Assembly: GCA_934538895.1 (NCBI GenBank) | Contig: CAKTCH010000049.1 | Coordinates: 1-8,713, forward strand | Length of the DNA: 8,713 nucleotides | DNA from: an uncultured Alphaproteobacteria bacterium | GTDB taxonomy: Bacteria > Pseudomonadota > Alphaproteobacteria > Micavibrionales > Micavibrionaceae | Direction of reading: 5' to 3' | Part shown: in pieces, positions 1 through 7,012 of the stretch | How positions within the stretch are numbered: the first letter of the stretch is position 1 | Layout of the letters: each line of letters opens with the position of its first letter | Position numbers and translations under genes: made by a program | Notes under the pieces: model-generated | Told to the model about the DNA's origin: nothing | What the model saw: the letters and a program-made list of their open reading frames with translations, nothing else | Database searches by the model: none

Positions 1-2088
1 GTCGTATCCCTTGCGGCATTCGTGGCGGTCACATATCACAACGTGAAACCTGTCAGCCTTTCCTTGCCGGGAGATTCGTTGGTGCAGGTGCTTGATCGCC
101 ATGGCGCGCCCCTGACGATGTTCTATCATGAAAGCTGGAATGTCAGTCAGCCGTTAGAGCTGCATCAGGTGCCGCCCTTTATGCAGGAGGCTTTCCTGCA
201 ATCCGAAGACCGAAGATTTTTTACGCATGGCGGCGTTGACTGGCGCGCCCGCGCCAGCGCCCTGTGGCAGAATATACGCTACGGCGAAACCGTGCGCGGG
301 GCCAGTACGATTACGGAGCAGGTCGTGCGCATGGTGCATGCACGCCCCCGCCATATCTGGTCGAAATATATTGAGGGGTTTGAAGCCGCCGCGCTGGAAC
401 GGCGCTACAGCAAGGCGGATATTCTTGAATTTTATCTTAATCAGCTACCCTATGCGTCTCACAGGCGCGGTGTGGCGCAGGCCGCGCACTATTATTTCGG
501 GCGCGACCTCGGTACGCTCACAGAGCGGGAAATGCTGGCGCTGGTAGTGCTGGCGCGGGCGCCGTCGGCTTACGACCTTTACCGCCATCCAGACAGGACA
601 GCCAAAGCGATTGACAGGCTTGCCGAAAAAATGGCTTTGGTAGAGCGATACCGGCGCATTCTGGACCAGCCGATAAGGCCCGCACCGCCAGAGTCCTTGA
701 CCGAGGCCCGGCATTTTGCTCGCTATGTGCGCGCCCTGCCGGGATTGAACGGCAACCGCGTGGTAACGACGCTGGATTCCGGCGTGCAGCGTATGGTGCA
801 GGAGATCATCGATCAGCGTGTGCAATCGCTTTCCGGACGCAAGGTCAGGAACGGGGCGGCTCTGGTGCTTGACCATACGACCGGCGAAGTGCTGGCGTGG
901 GTCGTCGCCGGTGCCGGGCAGGATGAGGTGGATGGCCACGATATCGACGCGGTAACCGTGCCGCGGCAGCCGGGTTCGTCGCTGAAGCCTTTTCTTTATG
1001 CGCGGGCGTTGGACAAAGGGTGGAATGCGGCGACGTTTCTGGATGACTCGCCTCTCAGCGAAGCCGTGGGTACGGGCCTGCATCGTTTTCGCAATTACAG
1101 CCGGGGTTATTACGGGCCTGTCAGCCTGCGCGAAGCGTTGGGAAATTCCCTGAATATTCCAGCGTTGCTGACCATTCGCCATGTCGGCGTAGCGGACTAC
1201 ATGACCGTGTTGCAGCAACTGGGTTTTTACAGTCTTGATCGTGGTTCTGATATTTATGACGAGGGGCTGGCGCTTGGCAATGGCGAGGTGACGCTGCTGG
1301 AACTGGCGCAGGCCTATGCGGTGCTGGCGCGCGGTGGCGTGAAGGAGCCTTTGCGGCTGGTTATGAATGACGCGGCTCCCCATCGGCAAACGCGGGTTTT
1401 TTCGGACGAGGCGGCTTCGCTTATCGGCAATATCCTTTCCGATCCATGGGCGCGGCGGCTGGAATTCGGTGGCGGCGGGGCTTTAAATCTTCCTGTCCAG
1501 ACAGCGGTTAAAACCGGTACATCGACCGATTACCGCGATGCGTGGGTGGCGGGTTATAATGATCGCTACGTCGTGGCGATCTGGATGGGCAATCTGGATC
1601 GCGGGGCCACAGACGGGGTTACCGGGTCTATTGGCCCGTCGATGGCTTTACGCGGCATATTCGCAAAATTGAACGAGGGGCGGGAAACAAGGCGGTTATA
1701 CCTGAGTCCGCGCCTTGTCCGCGAGGATGTTTGCATCCGGCCAGGCGATGGCTGCGCGCGCCGCGGCGAATGGTTAAGGCCCGGCGATGTGACGACCAAT
1801 CCGGCAAGCGCACCGCGCCCGCTGGAGATGATCCGCCCTACGGAAGGCCTGCAACTGGCTTACGATCCGCGCGTGCCTGCCGCGCATCAAAATTTCCGTT
1901 TTGAAATCGGCGGGCTGGGGGCGGGCGCGGAAGTGTCGTGGTTTTTGAACGATGAATTTTTAGGCCGGTCTTCGGGCCATAGCTTCCTGTGGCCGGTGCG
2001 GAGAGGGCATCACAAGCTGCGTGCCCATGTCGAACGGGCTGACGGTAGCGCAGAGGATATGGCTGCCGTCAATTTCGTCGTAAAATAG
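1..2088 (+). CDS. pbpC: Penicillin-binding protein 1C, bifunctional murein glycosyltransferase/transpeptidase (5' end outside window)
   Basis: This is a membrane-anchored enzyme that would polymerise lipid II into glycan strands and cross-link stem peptides in the periplasm. The reading frame is open from base 1, and the first ten codons (VVSLAAFVAV) look like the end of a membrane anchor. The GTG at 22 is therefore internal and the true start lies upstream. Visible residues (695, counted from base 1) in order: a GT51 domain with EDRRFFTHGG (catalytic Glu about 69), GASTITEQ (about 100-107) and the second catalytic Glu near 125; then a transpeptidase domain with SSLK (Ser 326), SLN (383-385) and KTGT (504-507). 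The spacings of 57 and 121 residues between the three transpeptidase motifs are normal. The last ~90 residues resemble the PBP1C C-terminal domain (BiPBP_C), and two cysteines (578, 585) precede it. That tail separates it from PBP1A/1B. Codons are GC-rich and there is no sign of damage. PBP1C genes often follow an alpha-2-macroglobulin gene; any such partner would be left of the window. Confidence 0.95.
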   Translation, partial: VVSLAAFVAVTYHNVKPVSLSLPGDSLVQVLDRHGAPLTMFYHESWNVSQPLELHQVPPFMQEAFLQSEDRRFFTHGGVDWRARASALWQNIRYGETVRGASTITEQVVRMVHARPRHIWSKYIEGFEAAALERRYSKADILEFYLNQLPYASHRRGVAQAAHYYFGRDLGTLTEREMLALVVLARAPSAYDLYRHPDRTAKAIDRLAEKMALVERYRRILDQPIRPAPPESLTEARHFARYVRALPGLNGNRVVTTLDSGVQRMVQEIIDQRVQSLSGRKVRNGAALVLDHTTGEVLAWVVAGAGQDEVDGHDIDAVTVPRQPGSSLKPFLYARALDKGWNAATFLDDSPLSEAVGTGLHRFRNYSRGYYGPVSLREALGNSLNIPALLTIRHVGVADYMTVLQQLGFYSLDRGSDIYDEGLALGNGEVTLLELAQAYAVLARGGVKEPLRLVMNDAAPHRQTRVFSDEAASLIGNILSDPWARRLEFGGGGALNLPVQTAVKTGTSTDYRDAWVAGYNDRYVVAIWMGNLDRGATDGVTGSIGPSMALRGIFAKLNEGRETRRLYLSPRLVREDVCIRPGDGCARRGEWLRPGDVTTNPASAPRPLEMIRPTEGLQLAYDPRVPAAHQNFRFEIGGLGAGAEVSWFLNDEFLGRSSGHSFLWPVRRGHHKLRAHVERADGSAEDMAAVNFVVK

Positions 2089-2092
2089 AGGA

Positions 2093-5000
2093 TTACTTAG
2101 GCATGGCGGTAGCCGGTATCACCGGTTTCACCATGGGTTGTACGATGTGTATATTTGGTTTTCGTTGGTCTGGTTTCGGTATTGTTGCCGAGGATACTGT
2201 AAATTCTCCTGTCATGGCGTTTCCGATTTCCAGTAATGGTTTTCTTTGACGGGCGTATGTTACGGCAGACTTCCCGGCTTTGTATGCGGCGATAGTTTCG
2301 GGTGTTACGCCATAAGCGTGATCGGACAAGGGCCGCAACTCGGGTAACAGCATTTTTAACGCCTGTACAGCCATACCGCTGGTGAACTTATCTGAAGCGG
2401 TGGCGCCCGTTATATAGCCGGAGATGGATACGGAGTAACGGTCGCCCATCGTCCCGGCAAAAGCGCCGACGCGTATGCCTGACGTTCCCGATTCATCGTT
2501 CGTACCGGTTTTGCCGCGCAGTTCCAGCGCGCGCCCGTCGCTGAGCATAAATCCATCTTTGATACGGCGGCCTGTGCCGCGTTCCGAAGCTACGACGCCG
2601 CGCGTCATTTCCAGCATCAGCCGCGCCGTGCTTTCGCGCATAACCTGTTTCTGCGCGGGCTGGCCTGGTTCGATATGGGTTTCATGCGGTGTTCCGACAC
2701 CCAGATGAATCCGGGATATCCGGGTTGTAGTGACGCTCTTGCCGCCATTGAGAAAGATGGAGTTCAGCGTTGCGAGAGATTCCGTCGTGTCGCCGGAAAC
2801 ACCGATAACGGTTGCCAGCGAGGGAACAAGGCGGAACGGATAGCCGACGGATTGCCATTGCCTGCTGATTTCGCGCCAGGCATGATGATCGAGCATGGTG
2901 CCGATTGCCCGGGCCTGCGCTTTTTTCTTTTTGGAATGGATAAGCCATTTATAAACGTGAATACGCTCTTCATAGGTCTTATCGATGATTTCTTTCCATG
3001 TGATATCCGGATTTCTGATGCGCGCGGCGGCGATGGCCAGCTCCAGCGGATGAATAGGCCGGGTCAGGTAGCCGCGATCATTCAGGTCGAATTTATAAAG
3101 CAGGGCCTGAGTGTCTATCAGACGTTCAGGCTTATGTTCGTGATAAAGCTTGAACAGGTCGTCTTTTAGGTCGCATGTTTTGCACTCTTTAAGCATATAA
3201 GCTTCAAAATCCTCAAACGGCGCATCGGGGTGTAATGTCGTATAAACCACGGCCAATCTGGTTTTAACGCCTTTGGCCTTTTCCGTCAGCAGATCGAGCA
3301 CGGCTTGCGGCACCGGCGACTCGTATTCGTTATATTCCCTGCTGAAGTCTGAATCTTTGGGGCGGTCCAGCCCGAGGTCCTTGTTCAGCGACAGGATGAA
3401 TGCCTTGGTTTGGTCGTAAGTGGCGTGCGGCGTCGTATAGCGATACAGGCGTACAAGCGATTCGACAGAGCCGTCCGTATGGAGGGCGAGGAGAGGGGCG
3501 GCGCTGGATTTACTTTTCTTCTTGTTATCGTCGAACAGGCTGCGCAATTCATTTTTATCGCTGGAATTCTTGCAAAATTCATTCATGAACCTCGCATATT
3601 CCTCAAAGCTGCTTTCCGGGTAGAAGCCGCGATAAAGCCCCGTCATATTGACTTTATGATTTTCATCCTTTCGGGCAAGGTTGTCGGCCAGCTCGGAAGC
3701 GATGCGCGCTTTTTGCTGGCGCCAGAATCGTCCGCTGAAAACGCGGCCTTCAAAATCGGCGAATTCATGCAGGTATTTTCTACGTTCCTGCAATTGCTCG
3801 TCCGTGAATTCGCGGTCGTCCAGTATGGCAGGGTCGATATTCAGGCGGCCCCATTTCATATATTCTTCGATATCGTCGGTGATGCGGTACCAGGACAGAT
3901 TGACCGACTCCCACAACGCTTCTTCCACGCTATAGCTTTGATGATCCTCGCGCCTGTCGAAATTGCCGGGGTAATTCATGCCGCCTCCGGTAAAGAAGCC
4001 CTGACGATGGCCTGAATATTTAATGGTTGAAATCGCCGCGCGCTGCATGGCTTCAAGCGCGTGGTCGTTTTCAGGGGCGCTCAGATAATCGACGGCCCAG
4101 CGCGAGAGCTTGTCTCGTGCGTGTATTTGTATGGCTTTCAGATCTTCGGGCGACATGGCTGCGTATTTATCATGCAGTTCCGCGATCACTTCAAGGAACG
4201 TCACCGCCATGCGCATCTTGCTGGTAGAGCCATAGTTCTGGCGTCCGCCCTTGGTCAGGTCCAGCGATCCCTTGAACGTGTCGGTGCTGACGCGCGTGAC
4301 CACGCGGCCATCCGGCAGGCGTTCATTGACCGTAATGGCCCATGTCACCTTCGGGGCGGTTTCCGGGCGCAGGAGCTGGAAGCCGATCAGCCCGTTCTGT
4401 TTCGCGATTTCCGGATCGTTGAAGCTTTTAAGTTTCGCGTTTACGGCGGTGTTTACGGCATGATCGAGCGTGCTGTCGACCCGTATATCCCAGCGATCAA
4501 GCTTATACATACCATCGATCGGGCTCAAATTCAGTTTGTTCATTACCGAAAGGCGCATGGAATTAACAGATTTATCGTGTCTGGGTTTTTCGGTAAGGGC
4601 AGGATTCTTCCCGACTTCAGAAAAATCAATTCTGACGGCCTTCACTTTTTGCGCGAATGACGGGGTGATGATTTTTTCATCGACCAGCATTTTGGTGAAA
4701 TTGTCGATACGTCCCTGCAACGCTTCATAACCTTTGGCGGAACGCAGACTCTCATCCGGCATCTTGACGGCCATGACCAGAGAGAACATCTGGCGGAAAG
4801 CCAGCGCCGTTTCTTCGTCTTCGTTCATCCGGTGCAGTTTTTCGTCGTAATCGCTGCTGCCGTACAGGACGGCCATGGCGTCTTTTATGCCCTTGATTTC
4901 ACCAAATTGCGGATGACCAGCGAAAGACGCTGTGTTGATATATTCGACAATCTTGTTCAGGCGCTGCTGGCGTGTATCATGCCCCAGCGCATACATCTCG

Positions 5001-5761
5001 GCTGAGGCGGTCAGCATTTGCTCGGCCTTGTCAAGGAATCCGCGGGTGCGGCCCCTTTCCCAGCTGTCGTTCTTGGTGATTTGGATTGGCAATGTCGATC
5101 CGCCCTCGACTTTAGACGTCATATTCAGTTTTTTTCCGACACCCATGATGGCGGCCTGGATTGCGCGCCACCAGTTAATAGCGGCATTGAATGTCGGCGC
5201 TTTTTCCTGATCGCAGATATTCCTGTCTTCTACAATGCAGAGGCTCTGAACGATGACGGCAGGGATTTCCTCATATGTTTTGTAGATATCGTGAGGCGTG
5301 TCGCCGCTATACATTTTCTCGTTATTTACATCGAGAATGGTGATACCCGTCTGCGGTTTGCGATCGAATAGGGGGGCAAGCTGCAAGGGTCCGACCTGGC
5401 GGTCTTTCCATGGCAGTTGCGGACTGACTTTGCCGCCGCTGGCCAGGGTTTCCTTGCGGATGCGCTGTATTTCATTATAACCGCGCTCTACGTCCGTGTT
5501 ACCAATGGCAGGCGGCGGCGTGGTTACGATTTTCGTGAAGATTTCGCCATCATGAAGTTTCTTGAAAAACCGTGATTGCAGCGTCGATGATACGGCCAAT
5601 TCGTCATAGATATAACCGCCCAGAGCTAAAGCGCCCGCGGCGACTGCGCTAAAAACAAATTTCAGCCGCCAGGGTTTATGCTTTCTGGCGGGCTTGGCGG
5701 TGGTCGTGGATTTAGAAGATGACAGTGTCTGCACGCTTAACTCGTTTCGGGCGTCGTTCAT
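2093..5761 (-). CDS. Very large divergent class A penicillin-binding protein with a repeat-containing insert
   Basis: Predicted product of 1222 aa, anchored by one membrane segment (about 33-52) after a Lys/Arg-rich cytoplasmic tail, so the bulk faces the periplasm. GT51 features: VEDRN (catalytic Glu 178), GGSTLPIQITKN (220-231), second catalytic Glu near 247, and NKIVEYINTASFAG (269-282). Transpeptidase features: STSK (Ser 512, Lys 515), SVN (619-621) and KTGT (1084-1087). The likely role is murein polymerisation and cross-linking. Oddities: the HxG part of the first GT51 motif is replaced; SxxK to SxN is 107 residues and SxN to KTG is 463, against 57 and 121 in the neighbouring pbpC; the tail is proline-rich. 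Residues about 626-975 form an insert with internal repeats. The frame is open to an ATG at 5926, but a TATAAT box overlaps that codon, so I chose the ATG at 5761, which has GGGG six bases upstream. I recognise the domains but not a named subfamily. An altered or regulatory role cannot be excluded. Confidence 0.88.
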   Translation of the reverse strand: MNDARNELSVQTLSSSKSTTTAKPARKHKPWRLKFVFSAVAAGALALGGYIYDELAVSSTLQSRFFKKLHDGEIFTKIVTTPPPAIGNTDVERGYNEIQRIRKETLASGGKVSPQLPWKDRQVGPLQLAPLFDRKPQTGITILDVNNEKMYSGDTPHDIYKTYEEIPAVIVQSLCIVEDRNICDQEKAPTFNAAINWWRAIQAAIMGVGKKLNMTSKVEGGSTLPIQITKNDSWERGRTRGFLDKAEQMLTASAEMYALGHDTRQQRLNKIVEYINTASFAGHPQFGEIKGIKDAMAVLYGSSDYDEKLHRMNEDEETALAFRQMFSLVMAVKMPDESLRSAKGYEALQGRIDNFTKMLVDEKIITPSFAQKVKAVRIDFSEVGKNPALTEKPRHDKSVNSMRLSVMNKLNLSPIDGMYKLDRWDIRVDSTLDHAVNTAVNAKLKSFNDPEIAKQNGLIGFQLLRPETAPKVTWAITVNERLPDGRVVTRVSTDTFKGSLDLTKGGRQNYGSTSKMRMAVTFLEVIAELHDKYAAMSPEDLKAIQIHARDKLSRWAVDYLSAPENDHALEAMQRAAISTIKYSGHRQGFFTGGGMNYPGNFDRREDHQSYSVEEALWESVNLSWYRITDDIEEYMKWGRLNIDPAILDDREFTDEQLQERRKYLHEFADFEGRVFSGRFWRQQKARIASELADNLARKDENHKVNMTGLYRGFYPESSFEEYARFMNEFCKNSSDKNELRSLFDDNKKKSKSSAAPLLALHTDGSVESLVRLYRYTTPHATYDQTKAFILSLNKDLGLDRPKDSDFSREYNEYESPVPQAVLDLLTEKAKGVKTRLAVVYTTLHPDAPFEDFEAYMLKECKTCDLKDDLFKLYHEHKPERLIDTQALLYKFDLNDRGYLTRPIHPLELAIAAARIRNPDITWKEIIDKTYEERIHVYKWLIHSKKKKAQARAIGTMLDHHAWREISRQWQSVGYPFRLVPSLATVIGVSGDTTESLATLNSIFLNGGKSVTTTRISRIHLGVGTPHETHIEPGQPAQKQVMRESTARLMLEMTRGVVASERGTGRRIKDGFMLSDGRALELRGKTGTNDESGTSGIRVGAFAGTMGDRYSVSISGYITGATASDKFTSGMAVQALKMLLPELRPLSDHAYGVTPETIAAYKAGKSAVTYARQRKPLLEIGNAMTGEFTVSSATIPKPDQRKPNIHIVQPMVKPVIPATAMPK
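2102..2135. other. Weak interrupted stem-loop at the convergent gene ends
   Basis: Outer arms CATGG (2102-2106) and CCATG (2131-2135) flank inner arms CCGGT (2113-2117) and ACCGG (2121-2125) with a three-base loop. It lies in the last codons of the large PBP, just past the pbpC stop. Neither strand has a U-run directly after it, so it is at best a factor-dependent or bidirectional end signal. It could be chance within coding sequence. Confidence 0.2.
3047..3649 (-). repeat. Three degenerate ~65-residue repeats inside the large PBP
   Basis: Protein-level repeats in the insert between the SxN and KTG motifs, numbered from the ATG at 5761. Unit A starts near residue 705 (LYRGFYPESSFEEYARFM), unit B near 768 (LYRYTTPHATYDQTKAFI) and unit C near 835 (VYTTLHPDAPFEDFEAYM). 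Aligned without gaps over this stretch, the units share Tyr, then Pro five residues later, then an aromatic residue four after that (Phe/Tyr), followed by an aromatic at the A/B/C 'F/Y' position and a Met/Ile. A and C align gap-free for about 40 residues with roughly eleven identities, including a shared CK pair and Leu-Leu spacing. The Tyr-to-Tyr periods are 63 and 67 residues. Each unit is followed by a hydrophobic helix-like segment leading to the next, and C runs into a HPLELAIA sequence. The alignment was made by eye and the boundaries are approximate. I do not recognise the repeat family. Confidence 0.6.
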
Positions 5762-5784
5762 TGTGCGCCCCGTATTATTATCGT

Positions 5785-5802
5785 CTGTAGCCCTCGCTAC
5801 AG
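5785..5802 (-). promoter_or_regulatory. Perfect 18-bp inverted repeat in the leader of the large PBP
   Basis: CTGTAGC and GCTACAG form a perfect 7-bp stem around a four-base loop. On the minus strand it sits 24-41 bases before the ATG at 5761. Directly upstream on the minus strand is AGGGAGG, a better Shine-Dalgarno match than the GGGG next to the ATG. No ATG, GTG or TTG lies at a suitable distance after AGGGAGG in the frame of the gene. The element could be an RNA hairpin influencing ribosome access, or a dyad DNA site for a regulator. There is no U-run, so a terminator is unlikely. Confidence 0.45.
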
Positions 5803-5835
5803 CGCCTCCCTGTACGCACTCAATACGCTGGCAGC

Positions 5836-5864
5836 AATATAGCGAAACCACGGGAATATGCAAA
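5836..5864 (-). promoter_or_regulatory. Candidate sigma-70 promoter P2 for the large PBP
   Basis: On the minus strand, TTTGCA (5864-5859) and TATATT (5841-5836) are separated by 17 bases. These match the consensus at four and five of six positions. Transcription would begin near 5829, giving a leader of about 65-70 bases that includes the 18-bp inverted repeat. It was identified by eye in AT-rich sequence, so chance is possible. Confidence 0.35.
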
Positions 5865-5924
5865 TAAATTGCTGCGGGAAGGTCACGTCGCCTTTCGTGC
5901 GGTGCAGCATAATATACTGAATCC

Positions 5925-5954
5925 ATTATACTTTATGGCTTATATCCCTGTGAT
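5925..5954 (-). promoter_or_regulatory. Candidate sigma-70 promoter P1 for the large PBP
   Basis: On the minus strand a perfect -10 hexamer TATAAT (5930-5925) has ATCACA (5954-5949, four of six to TTGACA) 18 bases upstream. Transcription would begin around 5918, which lies downstream of the in-frame ATG at 5926. A transcript from here could not use that ATG, which supports the start at 5761. A second AT-rich -10-like word, TATATT, follows at 5916-5911. Confidence 0.5.
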
Positions 5955-5959
5955 TTCTG

Positions 5960-5977
5960 CGGAAATCCTAATTTCCG
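5960..5977 (-). other. Stem-loop spanning the stop codon of the flavoprotein gene
   Basis: CGGAAAT and ATTTCCG form a perfect 7-bp stem with a four-base loop that carries most of the TAG stop codon. The sequence after it on the minus strand (CAGAAATCACAGGG) has no U-run. It is therefore not a classical intrinsic terminator, though it could stabilise the 3' end or help a Rho-type end. It lies only six bases before the -35 region of P1. Confidence 0.35.
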
Positions 5978-6969
5978 GCGAGGGTACGATGCGCTTCCCA
6001 ATACTGGGCTACGATTTCTTCCATGACCGCGCGGGCTGGTTTTATTTCGTGAATCAGCCCTACGCCTTGTCCCGCGCTCCATACGTTTTTCCATGTCGTT
6101 TTATGGGCCGCGGATTCAAGTGTGCGTGCCCCCAGAACGTAACGCGCCAGCTTGGCGTATTTCTTTGTGAGTTTGTTCGTCGTGAAAAATCTTTCGGCAG
6201 GCGATAGATGCAGTCCCACTTTCTGAATATAGGGTGTGTTGATTACGGCAGCGGGCGTGCCGGAAATGCGCGCGGTGAGCACGATGTCTTCCGGCTGTGC
6301 TTCCAGTATGGCTTGTTTGTAATCGTCGCTGACCTGGGCTTCGGTCGTGGCGATGAAGCGCGTGCCGATTTGCACGGCATCGGCGCCCAGCAACAAGGCT
6401 GCCAGCATTTGCCGCCCCGTGGCGATGCCGCCCGCCGCGACAATGGGGATATCAAGTTTCTCGCGCAGGTAAGGCAGGAACACCATCGGCGAAAGCGGAC
6501 CGGCATGGCCGCCTGCGCCCGCCGATACGGCGATAACGCCATCACAGCCCTGATCCTGCACTTTTTCGGCATATTTCAAGTCGATCACATCGCAGAAAAC
6601 CTTGCCGCCATAAGACTGTACCGTCTCGATAATTCTTTGCGGGTTGCCAAGCGAGGAAATGACCATCGGGACTTTATGGGATTTAATAACTTCAAGATCG
6701 GCGTCTAGCCGGATATTGCTCCTGTTAGCGATCAGGTTGATGGCATAGGGTTTGTCGGTGCGGCTGCGAATGGCGGCGAGCGCGGCATCCAGTTGATCCG
6801 CGGTGCGCCAGTTCAGGGAAGGGGCCGCGCCGATTCCGCCCGCGTTCGACGCTTCTGATACTAACGCCTCGTCGCTGACCAGAAACATGGGTGCGGCGAT
6901 AATGGGGTAATCGCAACCCATTATTTCAGTGAAACCGGTCTTTATCGCTGGTATGTCAGGATCGCTCAT
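5968..6969 (-). CDS. Nitronate monooxygenase / FabK-like FMN oxidoreductase
   Basis: Predicted 333-aa cytoplasmic TIM-barrel flavoprotein of the 2-nitropropane dioxygenase/nitronate monooxygenase family (Pfam NMO), usual family length. It would oxidise alkyl nitronates using FMN and O2. Several family members are instead FabK-type enoyl-ACP reductases or have unknown substrates. Visible motifs, numbered from the ATG at 6969: AAPM near residues 25-28 at the first strand, GAGGHAGP at 151-158 with the family's key His at 155, GGIATGRQ at 180-187 and GADAVQIGTRF at 195-205 (FMN phosphate binding), and WSAGQGVGLI at 297-306. The frame can also begin at a TTG at 6990, adding seven residues; I prefer the ATG because the conserved fold starts shortly after it, but neither start has a strong Shine-Dalgarno. 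It lies 43 bp after the sugar dehydrogenase gene on the same strand and is probably cotranscribed. The true substrate cannot be told from sequence. Confidence 0.88.
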   Translation of the reverse strand: MSDPDIPAIKTGFTEIMGCDYPIIAAPMFLVSDEALVSEASNAGGIGAAPSLNWRTADQLDAALAAIRSRTDKPYAINLIANRSNIRLDADLEVIKSHKVPMVISSLGNPQRIIETVQSYGGKVFCDVIDLKYAEKVQDQGCDGVIAVSAGAGGHAGPLSPMVFLPYLREKLDIPIVAAGGIATGRQMLAALLLGADAVQIGTRFIATTEAQVSDDYKQAILEAQPEDIVLTARISGTPAAVINTPYIQKVGLHLSPAERFFTTNKLTKKYAKLARYVLGARTLESAAHKTTWKNVWSAGQGVGLIHEIKPARAVMEEIVAQYWEAHRTLAGN

Positions 6970-7012
6970 GGCTCTTGCATTATGGGCCAATTCGATGACG
7001 CCGTCCAGTTCG

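Noticed and set aside
445..1389. 314-codon open frame antisense to pbpC
   Set aside because: It lies wholly inside a well-supported gene, its product is Arg/His/Gln-rich with no recognisable domain, and GC-rich codon bias commonly leaves the opposite strand open.
3541..3600. AT-rich patch inside the large PBP (about 35% GC by hand count) as a sign of foreign DNA
   Set aside because: Other lines I counted within the same insert (3001-3060, 3301-3360, 3421-3480) are between about 53 and 62% GC, so the patch reflects local Lys/Asn/Phe-rich codons rather than a clear compositional island.
3410..4015. 201-codon and similar (2675-3169, 4061-4660) plus-strand frames inside the large PBP
   Set aside because: These are opposite-strand shadows of a frame with clear catalytic motifs. 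None has a recognisable domain or a convincing ribosome site.
5869..6207. 112-codon plus-strand frame across the PBP leader and the end of the flavoprotein gene
   Set aside because: It overlaps the promoter region and the coding end of a recognised gene, and the product resembles no family I know.
6966..6980. Four-codon frame (ATG CAA GAG CCA TGA, minus strand) whose stop overlaps the flavoprotein ATG
   Set aside because: It could act in translational coupling, but it has no ribosome site and frames this short arise often by chance.
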